Positions 31,589-42,997 of a stretch of 64,000 nucleotides of DNA are shown here, piece by piece (position 1 is the stretch's first letter; the number at the start of each line of letters is the position of its first letter). The position numbers were made by a program, and so were the translations under genes. The notes under the pieces were generated by a model. The model was not told the origin of the DNA. It saw only the letters and a program-made list of their open reading frames with translations, and searched no databases. This DNA is from Cristatella mucedo (Eukaryota; Bryozoa; Phylactolaemata; Cristatellidae), in contig WPIO01000030.1 in assembly GCA_009760855.2 (NCBI GenBank), positions 3,184,001-3,248,000 of the forward strand. The letters are read 5' to 3'.

Positions 31589-31745
31589 GTAAATCCTAAG
31601 CCCTTAAACATAAGCCCTAAGCCCTAAGCTCTATCCTCTAAGGCCAAAAGATATGCAACTCTAAATGACGTTACATTAAACCCCCAGAAAATACAAACAC
31701 AAACCCTAAACCACAAACTAACAACTTCAAAATCCTTAAATGTAA
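31589..31745. repeat. Second degenerate CCCTAA/CCCTAAG array
   Basis: 31589-31646 has CCTAAGC, CCTTAAA, CATAAGC, CCTAAGC, CCTAAGC in 7-bp register. A looser stretch with ACAAACCCTAAACC lies at 31700-31715. Same strand orientation as the array at 29386. Confidence 0.65.
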
Positions 31746-32020
31746 ATACTAAAAACGAAGCCAAAAAAGCATATCACCATCTGCTCACATAATGTAAAAT
31801 GTAAACAGCCGGTAGCTATGATACTGAACTTTCTGCCGACATGGCTGCACTGCCTACAGCGGAAAGTTTGCTGTCTCTACGTGCACAAGTGGCGGTGTAT
31901 TTCCAGTTGCTTGGTCTCCATTAGCCTGCACGCTCAGTCAAATGGTGTCGATTTTAATCCGAGTACAGAACCTGTGCTCAACTCGGTTAGTAATTGAGCT
32001 CACTCTGTTTTTTCTCGAAG

Positions 32021-32350
32021 GTTTTCTGTGGACTGCTCACGTCGGTCATCCTGAAGCACCCAGACAGCATCGCTCGTTTGTTTCTCATCTGCTTCTCGAT
32101 ACTCGTCACGACCGCATCATCAGCCACACTCTTCTCGCTCAGGCCGTCTTCCGGAATCGTCGTGGACGCAGCTGCGATGATCATGATTGCCCTTGCCTTG
32201 TACCTCGACGTGTTGTCATTAGACTGGCTGCACAGTGTGGCCTTCTACGTGGTGACTCTGTCAGCAAAAGTCTGCAAGAGTCGCCTTCGCTCTCCTAATC
32301 ACGGTAACTACGACACTGGCAAACTCAAGTGTGATGATGACGCTGTGTGA
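32021..32350 (+). CDS. SLC35A-like nucleotide-sugar transporter, C-terminal exon
   Basis: Acceptor TTTTTTCTCGAAG at 32008-32020 precedes an open frame of 109 codons to TGA. The product starts VFCGLLTSVILKHPDSIARL and has three hydrophobic segments (about residues 1-10, 15-40, 45-66). In SLC35A transporters the equivalent region is GLL(V)xxVxKYxDNI followed by a helix rich in S/T/I and an FxxxPSxxFxxGA-like loop. The K-H-x-D-S-I and FSLRPSS words fit this pattern. Such proteins exchange nucleotide sugars for nucleoside monophosphates across Golgi or ER membranes. The hydrophilic tail after residue 80 ends in an acidic stretch. Upstream exons were not found. Another multi-pass membrane protein remains possible. 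Confidence 0.5.
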   Translation, partial: VFCGLLTSVILKHPDSIARLFLICFSILVTTASSATLFSLRPSSGIVVDAAAMIMIALALYLDVLSLDWLHSVAFYVVTLSAKVCKSRLRSPNHGNYDTGKLKCDDDAV

Positions 32351-32394
32351 ATGTACCGAGTGTTCAAAGGCGGCAACCGAGCGCTGCCGTCGCG

Positions 32395-32600
32395 ACCGAT
32401 CGTCAGGCACCAGCGAGAGCATCGATCGTCATCGATCGAGTCGTCATGAGCCATGATTGATCATCACGCAGCAAGAGAATCGCTGCTGCGTGACGACCGC
32501 CACTCTTCCTCTCCTCGTTCTACTGCCCTCGGGGCGGCAATCCTCGGAGAAACGTGGATCGATCTTCGTGGTGATCGATCTGCATCGATCGCCTCCGGGC
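32395..32600 (+). other. ATCGATC-rich 3' region with a 10-bp hairpin
   Basis: After the SLC35-like stop, ATCGATC-type words occur repeatedly (about 32421, 32434, 32559, 32575, 32583). TCACGCAGCA at 32464-32473 and TGCTGCGTGA at 32484-32493 form an exact 10-bp stem with a 10-nt loop. Function unknown. Confidence 0.5.
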
Positions 32601-33074
32601 GGCGAGTTTATCACGAGTTCCGGCTTTCTTGGTTAGCCGTAGCACCTGACTCACACGTAAATGCATGCCTATGACCACTGGCACTCGCTGTTGATGCATG
32701 ACCGAAAGTGCTGCTGCTGTGTTTTAGTGAAGGCACAGCTGAAGGGAACAATGAGCCTCTTCGGACTCTTATTTCTAACTGACTAAGCCATTAATCTCCC
32801 ATAATACTCTTGTTCGCAAGCAAACGCGCTCTCCTTAGTTTGTGAGGGTAATTTGCTCCATTCAAAACCTGTTTCAGCCTTTGAAGCTTCCTTGCCACGT
32901 TGGTTTGAACTACTTATCATCACACTTTGGAACAGAGTCGGCTGCTATTGAAGCACAGCTTTCTGCTCTGACGAGTCGAGTTAGGTGCCCGACCGGACGC
33001 CCGACTGTCGTGGATGCAATATTTTTCATGTTTTGTAACGCAAAAGCTTTTCAATGTCATTTTCGGGACAAATA
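32601..33074. other. Unassigned
   Basis: A 77-codon frame at 32842-33075 (+) has no recognisable domain. No clear poly(A) signal for the SLC35-like exon was seen nearby. Confidence 0.35.
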
Positions 33075-33330
33075 GACAGCAGCTTGTAGTACTTGAATTA
33101 GTGACAGCATATCGAAATGCCTTTGTTGTGTGTCAGTGGCATATTTTTGCCGAGCATGCCGTATAATCAAGGATCGTGAAAAGCAATGCCGACAGGAGCA
33201 TGTAACTTTAGTGGTAGTATGCTTAATGAGCAAAAGAGTAACGTGGTTAGGGGTGACATGCACAGGGTCAGCATGCAAACGTGGTTAGTAGACGATGCAC
33301 AGTGTCAGCACGAATAAGTACACAATGGTC
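33075..33330 (-). mobile_element. LINE family A 3' UTR fragment
   Basis: On + it shows the reverse complement of the family 3' UTR: GGTTAGGGGTGACATGCACA, GGGTCAGCATGCAAACGTGG and ACAGTGTCAGCACGAATAAG. Confidence 0.75.
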
Positions 33331-34254
33331 GAAGTCCAAATCCTTTCATTCTCTCATTCCAGCCTCCATGATGCCGACAGGAGCAATGCCGACATGATCG
33401 CACAGAAAGACAGGAGTCGTTAACGGCATGTGCCCGAACATTCTTACTGTCACCGTTGTCAGCCACAGCACTCACCCTCAGGCATTACTCGAAGTCATGT
33501 GACTGCCTATCTGAAAAAAGCCGCAAGACAAAGCAAATGCTTGAGATCAAAGTCGAAATCTTTCTTTTGCAGAGCAGTTAAGTGGCCGAGTACTCTAGCA
33601 ACAAGATCGAAATTGAAGCTGACAGCTGACGTGCTGATCTAGCCTACGTATCAGGACCACTGCTGCAAGATCAGGCATTGGGTGAGCGACCTGTCCTGAA
33701 ATCTCCTGAGGTCACTGTAGACCTCTGCTGTAGACCTGCACAGGCAGCGAAGCTCTCGGGCTTCCCGTGCGTTCGGCTGGCCCGCAGGCGCTAAGAAGTC
33801 GACGTCTTCGAAGAGAAACCCTGCAATGTTTTGATGGCTTTTCTTGCAAGTTCAGACTTCGGTAGCAACTTTGACTGATTCAAGCTTCCTCCTTGATTCT
33901 TCGCTGTTGGGTCGGGAGCAGTGCTACAGGGAAGCCATTAGCTTCTAGCCAAGTGTTAGTCACTCAGAAGCTGGAAAGCCTGACGCTCGAAATTAGCTCG
34001 ACCAGCATCTCCTGTAGCGCCTGTGAGTAAATCGAGTGACGTCGCGTTTGGAGGTCGCGACGTCGCGTCGGGTCTGCCGACTTTTCACTGCCTACCATTA
34101 CGAAAATCCGAGCTTGCTGAGTCAAGGATGTCAAAGCTAGGCCGGCCCCTGCGTTTGCCAACTAGACTTCCCGTCTAGACTTCCGTGGCTCACTAGTCGT
34201 AGGTCTTCCTGCCGGTGCAACTGGAAGGCCTGTGGAGCCTGAGCCTACTATTCA
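33331..34254. other. Unassigned, mixed sequence
   Basis: CpG-containing sequence with GACGTCGCG repeats near 34037-34073. No gene or repeat family recognised. Confidence 0.35.
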
Positions 34255-35165
34255 CCAGCTGAAAAAAGTATGCAAACGATAAGGACTGACTGTCCACCGA
34301 CGAGCATATGGGGATTACTGAAAAAAACACCAGTCAATCCTAACAAATGCCATGTCTAGCTTCTATGAAAACAGTGTTGACGAGTTTAGCTTATAGAAAA
34401 GCATTATCAAATCAGATGCACAATCCAAAAGGCTTATATCGATCGTAGACTATCTTGATCTCATCCAGGTTAGCTTCTTACCTAGTAATAATAATGTTAT
34501 TGATAATAATGCATTTGATATAGCACCGTCAGAGAAATCAATCTCTCTCTAGGCACATTACAGTAATCTCTGTGATGATTTCCTAGATCACTTCGCTAGC
34601 TTCTTTGTCAGAAAGGTAGACAAGATCAGAGTCCGTTCTCATGGTAACCGTATCCTCACTGGATTCCTTTCCCCTTGTACCATCCCGACATTAATCCTAT
34701 CCCCAATTCTTTGGAGCACCTCAATGCCCGAATTCAAGCTGCTGCGAGTGACCTCATTCTAAAATGCATTTCTTAGTCAAAGGAGACTAGTAGTCCTCTA
34801 CACCCTATTCCCACAGTCTTGCTTGTGCCATGCACAGATCTGCTGCTGCTGCCGTGCATAACTGATATGATACATCTGTCCTTGGCCTTAGGTCTTTCCT
34901 GACACCTTACAAAAAGGCTACTAATTAAGGAAGCCACACGTGACCAAGAGAACTTTAGCAACTTCTGCTTAGTCTCCCTTTCACTCGTTCGACCATAGAC
35001 AAAAAAGACAGAGGAATAAGTGGTAGCAGACCAGCTAAATTATTACACTGAAACTTCAAACCTAGGAAGTAAGTTCTAGTCAGGTTCCTAAAGCTAATCA
35101 TTTTACAGAGCTAGCATCGGTTCGGATATATAAGAAAGACCTCATAGGAAGGTCTTAACTTATTT
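34255..35165 (+). mobile_element. LINE family A fragment, linker and RT start
   Basis: Contains the endonuclease-RT linker (SFYENS, MHNPKG-like), the DHFASFFVRKVDKIR segment near 34590 and ATRDQENFSNFCLVSLS near 34930. Heavily mutated. It is interrupted at 34484-34566 by a minus-oriented LINE/SINE terminal piece (AATAATAATG...TAGCACCGTCAGAG). Confidence 0.7.
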
Positions 35166-35199
35166 TTCTTAATCTTTTGGCAGCATAAGCAGCAGGCAC

Positions 35200-35915
35200 A
35201 GTGTAAGCAGGCGTAGGCACATAAAGGATGAATCACAAAGATCCACTAAATGGTTTCATATTAAACAGGTATGCTTTAAGCTTCTTTTGAGATTTCATCA
35301 TGTCAAGGGAAGTTGTGATGTGGGTCAGGAGTGAGATCCAGGGTTTGGGAGCATACGAACTAAAGGCAAGGTCTCCAAACGTTTCACGGTTCGTACGAAG
35401 TATAGCTAAACGACTAGAGCCAGAAGAGAATGCCCTGGCCGGGGAGTAGCTCTGATGTGTAGGCTGGAGCCAGAGAATGAAGTAATCTACAAGTAAGTGA
35501 CAGGACCTTGAAGTCGATATGCTGCCAGACTGGAAGACCATGCAGATCGGCTAGAGGTGGTGTGGTGCGGTAACTGTGATGCTCACGACAGACAAGCCTA
35601 GCTGCATGCTATTGCACCAACTGTAAGTGCCTGATTGCACACACTGGTAGACCAGCAAGCAGTGACTTACGGAAGTCGAGACAGGATGTCACAAATGCAT
35701 GGTCCAGTTGTAGTATTTCTGCCTAAGCAAGCACGAATTTTAGCCACGTTATGCAGCTGAAAGTGGGCAGACTTGACTGCGAAGCTGATGTGGCCATCTA
35801 ATGGAAGGTCACATTGGAACATGGCACATAGATTACGTGCAGATTTAAGAGGATATTTGCTGGTGCTATTGATCACCAATACTTCTCGTGAGCCTATCAT
35901 CTCGCCTGGGCATCA
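35200..35915 (-). mobile_element. LINE family A fragment, C-terminal and 3' UTR
   Basis: Minus-strand blocks: ARNLCAMFQCDLPLDGHISF near 35850, ACLGRNTTT, then [17 protein letters not shown] near 35360 and the 3' UTR to about 35200. Confidence 0.78.
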
Positions 35916-35954
35916 CTGGCACTGCACTGCAATAGGTTTAGGTCTAACATTCCT

Positions 35955-36477
35955 CAGGTTTTAGCCCTGGAGGTATGATTTGCAACCCACTTTTAGATCA
36001 CTTCATTTGCTGCCTCCAACCTACACATCAGAGCTAATCCCCGGCTAGGGCATTGTACCACTGGCTCTTCTGGCTCAACCTGTTTAGCATTTAGCCTTGA
36101 ACCAACCTCAGATCCTTTGCTTTGGAGACCCTACTTCTTAGTTCATATGCTCAGAGAGCTTGGAACTCACTCCGGACTTACGTCACGACATCACCTGACT
36201 TGACATTTCCAAAGAAGCTAAAATACACATCGGTTACTCGCAGCATTAGCTGGGTCCTTGGGATTTTTCCTCTGTTTGTTTATGCATACTAACACGTGTT
36301 TCCATTAACCGTAGTATGCATGTCGACACTGTCCATGTTACCACAAACCATATTATTATGCATGCTGACACTGTGCATGTATCACCAATCATATCTTCAT
36401 TCTTCCTTCACAGCATGTGTTGAGTGCCTAAAAAGAGATTCAGTTCTGTGAGGAGCTTCACAAAGTATATTATTAAT
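35955..36477 (+). mobile_element. LINE family A 3' fragment
   Basis: LLDHFICCLQPTHQS-like start, ETLLLSSYAQRAWNSL-like block, 3' UTR with GTGCATGTATCACC and a terminal AAAAGAGATTCAGTTCTGTG plus a short TTA tail. Confidence 0.7.
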
Positions 36478-36955
36478 TGAGGCATTACACACTTACATCT
36501 GGAGCTCAAACCTGCAGCTAGGCTTGTCTCTCAACAAAAGTTTGGGCTAGAGAAATACACTGCTTCTCACCGGCATGCACTGGTTCCCGGTCAAGGAGGG
36601 CATCAAGTTCAAGTGTTTGTCTTTACTGTACGGTCCCTTTATTCTCTCACCACGAATCCTCTGGAGATCGTGCCTTTAATTTTTATGCTCGCAAAGCCAT
36701 GAACTTACTCCCCACTGACATCACGACACCACACAACTTGACATTTTAAAAAGCCTCCACTCCTAATGTTTGTTACAGCTTTTGCTCGGTCCACGTTAAG
36801 TGTTCTTTGGGTGGTGATGCATGGCTGACACTGTATGCTTGCTATCACTAGCCAATGGACACAGTTTCCTTTACTGCACCTGCAAAGTGCCTACAATAGA
36901 TTTAGTTCTGCCAGGCCTCATTGCTACTGTTATTCTTATTATTACTGCATCATTG
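36478..36955 (+). mobile_element. LINE 3' fragment in tandem with the previous one
   Basis: It starts in the SAARLVSQQKF-like block, then FTGMHWFPVKEGIKFK, and ends with a short 3' UTR and TTATTATTAC at about 36937-36948. Same orientation as the copy on its left. Confidence 0.65.
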
Positions 36956-37139
36956 ACATAGCACAGTTTCTGAAAATGCCTGCCTACGACTATGCATGCT
37001 CAGTGGCCTGTTCTAAACGTTTAAACGTTGATCACTGTTGAGTATTCCCACACCACTAATGACGAGTCATTATTCTTGAAGAATTATTATTTCAATATTA
37101 CTTTAATGTTATAACTATAAATTATTAGCAGAGTTGATG

Positions 37140-38430
37140 AACCACATAATAATAATAATGTTAATAATAAGACATTTGATATAGCATCCTCAGATAATCC
37201 AATCTCTTTCTAGGTGCTTTAAATTTGCTGCAAAGGAAGCAAGATCAAATGGCTAGTTGCAGAATGCTCAATAAACAACAAGAATAACATGGTTAGGGGT
37301 GACATGCAGACGGTCAGGATGCAGACAGTCAGCATGAATAAGCATGTAAAGAACGAATCACTTGGACCCACGAAATGCTGTCATACATCGATGCGTTTTT
37401 AGCTATTTTTTAAATGTTGTCAACCAGGGAGTGTCGTGACGAAAGCGGACGTGAGTTTCAGGCTTTGGGACCATACAAACTAAAGGAAGGGTCTCCAAAT
37501 GATGCGAGATATGTACGAGGTTGGGCAAACCGGTAGATTCCGAAAAGTGGGTGGTACGATGCTTTGGCTTGTGGGGGAGATTAGATCTGATAGGTAGGTT
37601 GGAGCCAAAGAATGAAGGGACCTCAAAGTGAGTGACGAAACCTTGAAGTCGACGCATTGCTTGACTTGGAGCCAGTGCAGGTCAGCGAGAAGTAGTGTGA
37701 CGTGGCGACTGCAACGCTCACGACAGACAAGCCTAGCTGCAGAGTTTTGCACCAGCTGTTAGCACCTGATTGCACAGGCCGGTATGTCAGCAAGCAGTGA
37801 GTTATGTACTTATATATAATTTATTTGTATACCGCCCTAAGAGAACTCAATCTCTATTCATGCGCTTCACATATGGTTCAGGGCTCGAGCCCACGACCTC
37901 AGCCAGACCTTTGTCGGGCGAGCATCTTGACCGCTCGACCAATCGAGTTACAGAAGTCAAGACTGGATGTCACACATGCTTGAACCACTTTAGATGTGTA
38001 TCCCTGTCTAAAAAAGCTCAAATTTTAGCACTGTTATTTAGCTGAAAGTAGGCAGACTTGATTGTGGAGCTGATGTGGTCGTCTAACGAAAGGTCGCTTT
38101 GGAGCAGGACATCTACATTTCGTTCAGATTCAACAGGAGATGTGCAGCCATGCCAATTGTGAGCTTTAGCTTTTCAAATTTCCGAATCACATTTGGTTTA
38201 CTCATTACCAGTAAGTTGATTTTATCATTTTTCAATTTAAGAATGTTAGCTGCCATCCATGTGCATTTGTCATCATTACGTGCAGCAAGGGAGCTGAGAG
38301 ATTTCGACCTGCTAGAGGGCTGGGAGGGATCAAAGCAAAGGTATTTTGTTTTATCACGGCGTGTAGTGTTTGATGGAGAATCCACGTATAAAGGCGAACG
38401 ATGCACTATGCTACTATGAGCAAGGACCTG
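37140..38430 (-). mobile_element. LINE family A fragment split by a SINE
   Basis: Minus-strand reading: CFDPSQPSSRSKSLSSLAA near 38320, WMAANILKLKNDKINLLVM, then QNSAARLVCRERCSRHV near 37740, LHWLQVKQCVDFKVSSL, 3' UTR and a TTA-rich end at 37150-37165. A family 2 SINE sits between 37806 and 37947. Confidence 0.82.
37806..37947 (-). mobile_element. tRNA-derived SINE, family 2, inserted in a LINE
   Basis: Close to the copy at 8482: GTATACCGCCCTAAGAGAAC, TCAATCTCTATTCATGCGC, GGGCTCGAGCCCACGACCTC. GAGTTA occurs at both ends (about 37799 and 37945) and other LINE copies have it once, so it is a likely target-site duplication. Confidence 0.82.
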
Positions 38431-38477
38431 AAGACCTGGCTCGTCCATTGTCATGCTGTAATGTCTTATTCTGCAGC

Positions 38478-38503
38478 TACTGGTAGCAGACCAGCTACCA
38501 GTA
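38478..38503. repeat. Short inverted repeat at LINE junction
   Basis: CTACTGGTAG at 38477-38486 and CTACCAGTAG at 38495-38504 are exact reverse complements, 8 bp apart, in the spacer between two LINE fragments of opposite orientation. Confidence 0.7.
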
Positions 38504-38604
38504 GACTTGCTGGTAGTCCTCTTCATTCGCATTCACATATTCATTCATTCCCATTCATTCACTATACGGTGCCTTCGCTTTCTCTCACGGGTCGTGCACA
38601 TGCC

Positions 38605-40115
38605 GACGACTGTCTGTTTGACACATTGAAACTTCCAGACTTGCTAGTAAGTTCCAGTCTGGCTTTAGAGCTAATCACTCCACAGAATCAGCATTGCTTA
38701 GGGTATACAACGACCTACTTAGGAATGCAGACATGGGTAGAGTATCTCTGCTGGTTTTGCTCGATCTTTCGGTAGCTTTTGATGCTATCGATCACCGAGT
38801 TCTTCTAGAGCAACTCTCATCTCGCCTGGGCATTACTGGCACTGCTCTGCAATTGTTCAGGTCCTATCTCAGTGGGAGACTCCAGATTACTGACATGAAT
38901 GGACAAAGATCATCCGAGGTACCTCTGAAATAAGAGGTACCTCAGGGCTTCGTGCTTGGTCCAGTTATTTCCACGGTTTATACTCTCCCTCTTGCCGATG
39001 TGATTGCCAAGCACAATATAGGCTTTCACTTTTATGCAGATGACACTCTGTTGTACTTTTGCTCTGATCTCTCCCAGCCTTCGAACACCTCAAATTCTCT
39101 CAACTCACTTGCTGCATGTATTGATAACATCCGTACATGGATGGCAGAAAGTTTTCTTAAACTAGACTATGATAAAACTAAATTACTATTAATGGGCAAT
39201 CCTTGTGTGATTTAGAAATTGGAAATACTACCTCTCAAAATAGACTCTGCCAGCATATCTCCTGTTTAATCAGCTCAAAATCTAGGTGTCATGTTCTAAA
39301 GTGACCTCTCGTTAGACGACCACATCAGCTTTACAATCAAGTCTACCTACTTTCAGATACATAACATTGCTGAAATTCGGGCTTGTTTAGATAAAGATAC
39401 CACGTCTAAGTTGGTCCATGCATTTGTGACATCCCGTCTTGACATCTGTAACTCACTGCTTGCTGGCCTACCGGTATGTGTATTCAGGCACTTACAGCTG
39501 GTGCAAAACTCTGCAGCTAGGCATGAGCATGGCAGTTGCCACACCACACCACTTCTCACCGACCTGCACTGGCTACCAGTCAAGCAATGCATCAACTTCA
39601 AGGTTTCGTCGCTCACTTTTAGGTCACTTCATTCTTACGCTCAAGCCTATCTCTCACGTCTACTCCCTCATCAGGCCAAGCATCGTACCATCAGCTTTTC
39701 GGAATCCCACAGTTTACCAATACCTTGTGCAAATGTTAAATCCTTTGTCGACCGTGCATTTAGTTCATATGCTTCCAAAGCCTGGAACTCACTCCCTACT
39801 TGCATCACCTTCCCTTACTTGACTACGTGAAAAAAGACGCTAAAAACGCATCGACTTATGACAGCATTTAGTGGGTCCAAACGATTCGTCCTTTCTATGC
39901 TCATGCTTATGCTCATGTATGCTGACTCTGTGCATGCTGCCATTAACCAAACTTGCATGCCGACCGTGTGCATGTCACCCCTAACCATATTATTCTTGTT
40001 GCTTATTGAGCGTGCTACATCTAGCCATTTGATCATGCCTCCTCTGCAGCAAAGGTAAAGGGCCTTGAAAGAGATTAAATCCTCCGAGGGCGCTATACAA
40101 GTATACTATTCTTAC
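38605..40115 (+). mobile_element. LINE family A, RT to 3' end
   Basis: Contains [54 protein letters not shown] (intact YADD near 39038), WMAESFLKLDYDKTKLLL, the QNSAARHEHGSCHTT block, [18 protein letters not shown], the full 3' UTR and a short tail. Several stops, including TAA after PLK near 38930 and TAG near 39214, make it non-functional. Confidence 0.88.
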
Positions 40116-41149
40116 CATTACCGAAGCTGCCCTGAATGTGCCACAGTGCCATCGTGCTCACTAGGCCGGGCAGTGCTGCAACGAACGTGACGCTCTCTGT
40201 GCTGCTGCTAATGTGGCAGTACCTCGTGGCCTGTCGGAGGCATGTGTCTCGGCGGTGGCCGTATACTTTACAGCCCCCCCCCCCGCCCACATTGGCTGGC
40301 TGCATCGGCTGCTGAGGTGCTCGGCTACTGCCACCGCCGAGACGTTTCTGCAGCTTTCAACATATCAGCTGCGTTCAACGTTTGCTGTGCCTGCCTCTGT
40401 CGAAGCTCGAACTCCTTTGCCCTTGCTGATACTTGAACTTTTGCCCTTTACCGACGCTTGAACCATCCCCACCGACTGCCGGCCACCCACGCAGCGACGT
40501 TCTGCCGGCTTTTGCCGACCGAAGCTCGGTTGTCCTCAGGTGAGTGCTGCAGACTCAGGTGCTGCAGACTCAGATGATCCTCAGGTGTGTGCTGCAGACT
40601 CAGGTGCCACTGACTCAGGTGATCTTCAGATGAGTGCTACAGCCGTCGACTAAGTACAGTCATCCTCGGCTATCTTTCGTTCGGTTGCCTTCTTCATTCG
40701 CCTTCTTCTGCTCACCGCCTTAGTCGACGTTCGGCCACCTTCGACGACGTCCGGCGTCGCCGGCCCCCTCTCGGCGACGCCGATGTTGGATTGCCTTTGC
40801 AGGGCATGTCTGCAGCTGGAGAGATTCACACGCCAATTGCGCAGCAGCACCAGCCGTGCGTTTTGCTTTGCAGAGCCATAATAGCAAGAGCTATACTAGT
40901 TATAATAGTAAAATCGCGAATGCAGGATGTCGGGCGAGAGAAGCCGCCCGGGTGGGCAGGTCGCCCGTTTTGGTGATTGGTGCTCTTCAAGCTGGGTATG
41001 CCCATACTTTGGAGTGCTCTACCTCACCATAAATGGTCATCCATCAAGGCTGCTACACGAAAATTCATTTTATCGCACAGGCAAGTTCCAATTAAAGTAA
41101 AAAAAATTCAATAAACATTTTTGGATATTAGGAGATGAATATGTCGGCG
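40116..41149. other. CpG-rich spacer, unassigned
   Basis: Includes a run of ten C at about 40275 and a small tandem repeat at 40539-40637 built on CTGCAGACTCAGGTG. No supported exon. Confidence 0.4.
40539..40637. repeat. CTGCAGACTCAGGTG minisatellite
   Basis: Three to four copies of CTGCAGACTCAGGTG with variable spacers (GATCCTCAG, TGTGTG). Confidence 0.7.
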
Positions 41150-42416
41150 TAGCTGCATTACTCGAGCCTAAATGCTCGAAACTGAGCCTTTTGAAGTGTT
41201 CCGGTCGGCCATAGTGGACGGCTGCCTGCACACACTTGGTGGTGATCGCGACTTGCCGGTGATCGTGACGTGTATCGGTGTCACTCTCTTCCCTTGACAA
41301 AGAAATGTCTGGTAAGTATCCAGTGAGGGTTAGGCAAAGCTTCTTTGGACGCACGGGCGGGGCGGTGCGCAGGAAGAGGGCCCGGGGTTTTTCCCGCCCT
41401 GTAGCCTCGGACAAACGTCGCTCGGTTCTTTCAAAAATGCTTTGCTTTGCTTGCTGGAGCTCGATTTGTCGGTGCTTACCTCCCCCCCCCGTTGTCGTTA
41501 CGAAATCGGCATCGCTCAGTTGTCGTCGCTGGAAAGGTAGAGCGGTTACGTGCTGCTGGAGGGCCTTGCGTTGGCGGGCCGGGGCAGCAGCTGGGGGGAG
41601 GACGGGCGGTAGTGGGAAGTGAGGTCGGACCGAACGAGTAGATGCCGTTGCAGGCATCTTGTACTGTTGGTTTTAAGCATGCTGCAGCAGCCGAAGTTTT
41701 CGACGGGACTAGAGAGGGATGTGCAGTCAGAGAGTTGAGAGACGGCAAGAGGCGAAAACCGCCGACTACTTAGCGCCGGTGAGGTAGGGGGTGAGGCTGC
41801 TGTGTGCCTCGATGTCTGGCTCCCCAGCGGGTCCTGGCACCGAACCGGTCGTAGCAGGTCTTCAGTGCTGACGAAAGGGCAAATCGAGGTCTTGTGACGA
41901 ATGTCGAGTGCACGTGGGTGTGCTCTCGCGTCTTCCCTATCTTCCCTTGGGGGGGGGCGGCCGGCCGGCCGGTTGGGGGCCGGTCTTGGGGGGGGCTGCT
42001 GGGCCGTCGTCCCAATCGTCGTGCGTAGGATTTGCTCCCGACAAATGCGAGAGCAGCACAAGCAGCAGCGGCAGCAGCAGCTCTCGAAGGCTCGTAGCCT
42101 TTCAGCTCAGTGAGCTCAGCAAAATGCTGAGCGCTTTACTGCTGGAGCCAATGCTAGCCAGCCAGCCGAAGCCGCCCAGCTCTCTCGACGTCGGCATGTC
42201 GTCGTCGTCTGGGATACTCATCCGTCGCTGCTCGGCAGGTCTTTATTTGCTGCCGCCCACTTTTGCTCAGCAGTGGCAAAGAAAGGCTTTTGCTGAGCAA
42301 AAGTGCTTTGCTGCTGCTGCTGCCCGGCAGCTGCCGCCGAAAGACTCGCCGGGGAAGGTGAATGAATGCTTCCGGCCTTTTTAGCTTTTCCCCTTCCCTT
42401 TGCCTTTTCTTCTCAG
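41150..42416 (+). promoter_or_regulatory. GC-rich island upstream of the bZIP exons
   Basis: Dense in CpG and GGC/GCC, with G-runs at 41945-42000 (nine G, then GGCCGGCCGGCCGG, then GGGGGGGG). Open frames occur in all registers because of composition. It ends in a strong acceptor, CCTTTTCTTCTCAG at 42403-42416. Upstream exons of the bZIP gene may lie here, but I cannot define them. Confidence 0.5.
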
Positions 42417-42674
42417 GAAAGCCGCCTCCGAGCCAAGCTGCTAGCAGCCACAGCTGCTCGGCCACAGCAGCCATCGTCGATGCTTCAGGTGCTTCGGCCG
42501 CTGCAGTTGACCGAGCCGAAGCATCCCAGCTGCCGACCCTCCTCTGCGGTGCCGCAGCAGCCGCCACCAGCCAAGTGGGCAAAGCAACCGACGGAGCGGG
42601 TCAAGGCCGTCGTGAAGCTGGCTGGGACGAGCGCCGGGCACCTGCCGTCGCCGGTCCGGTACCAACCGAGGCCG
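42417..42674 (+). CDS. Candidate penultimate exon of a bZIP factor
   Basis: Between acceptor TTTTCTTCTCAG and possible donor CCG|GTACGG there are 86 open codons in phase 0, rich in P, Q and basic residues (SSAVPQQPPPAKWAKQPTE). Phase 0 at 42674 joins phase 0 at 42998, directly fusing to the basic region. The alternative is a different frame, open from ATG 42362 to TAG 42997, giving a 211-residue Ala-rich product that runs into the bZIP frame at the TAG. Both are compositionally plausible. Confidence 0.4.
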
Positions 42675-42683
42675 GTACGGCTT

Positions 42684-42795
42684 CTGCTACTGCTGCTGCT
42701 ACTGCTGCAGCTACTGCTGCAGCTACTGCTGCAGCTACTGCTGCTGCTACTGCTGCTGCTACTGCTGCTGCTACTGCTGCTGCTATAGCTGCAGC
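42684..42795 (+). repeat. Imperfect GCT/ACTGCTGCT trinucleotide tract
   Basis: CTGCTACTGCTG-type repeats; they code Ala/Thr in one frame and Leu in another. If the proposed intron 42675-42997 is real, the tract is intronic. Confidence 0.85.
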
Positions 42796-42997
42796 CTTGG
42801 CTGCCGCTGCCCTTGCTGCAGCGCCGGCAGCAGCGGCTTCGGGCAGCAAGCAAAAGCAGTCGGCGGCGGCTAATAGAAAGGGCAAGAAGCCGAGAGGAAA
42901 AACAGAGGCCAGCACGGCAACGGCAGAGGCAGGGGCAGCAGCAGCAGGGGCGGCTTCGGTGGAGAAGTCAGCTCCCCCGTTCGACGAGGATGCCTAG

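Noticed and set aside
42601..42915. Minus-strand poly-Ala protein
   Set aside because: A shadow of the GCT/AGC repeat tract; the bZIP evidence is on the plus strand.
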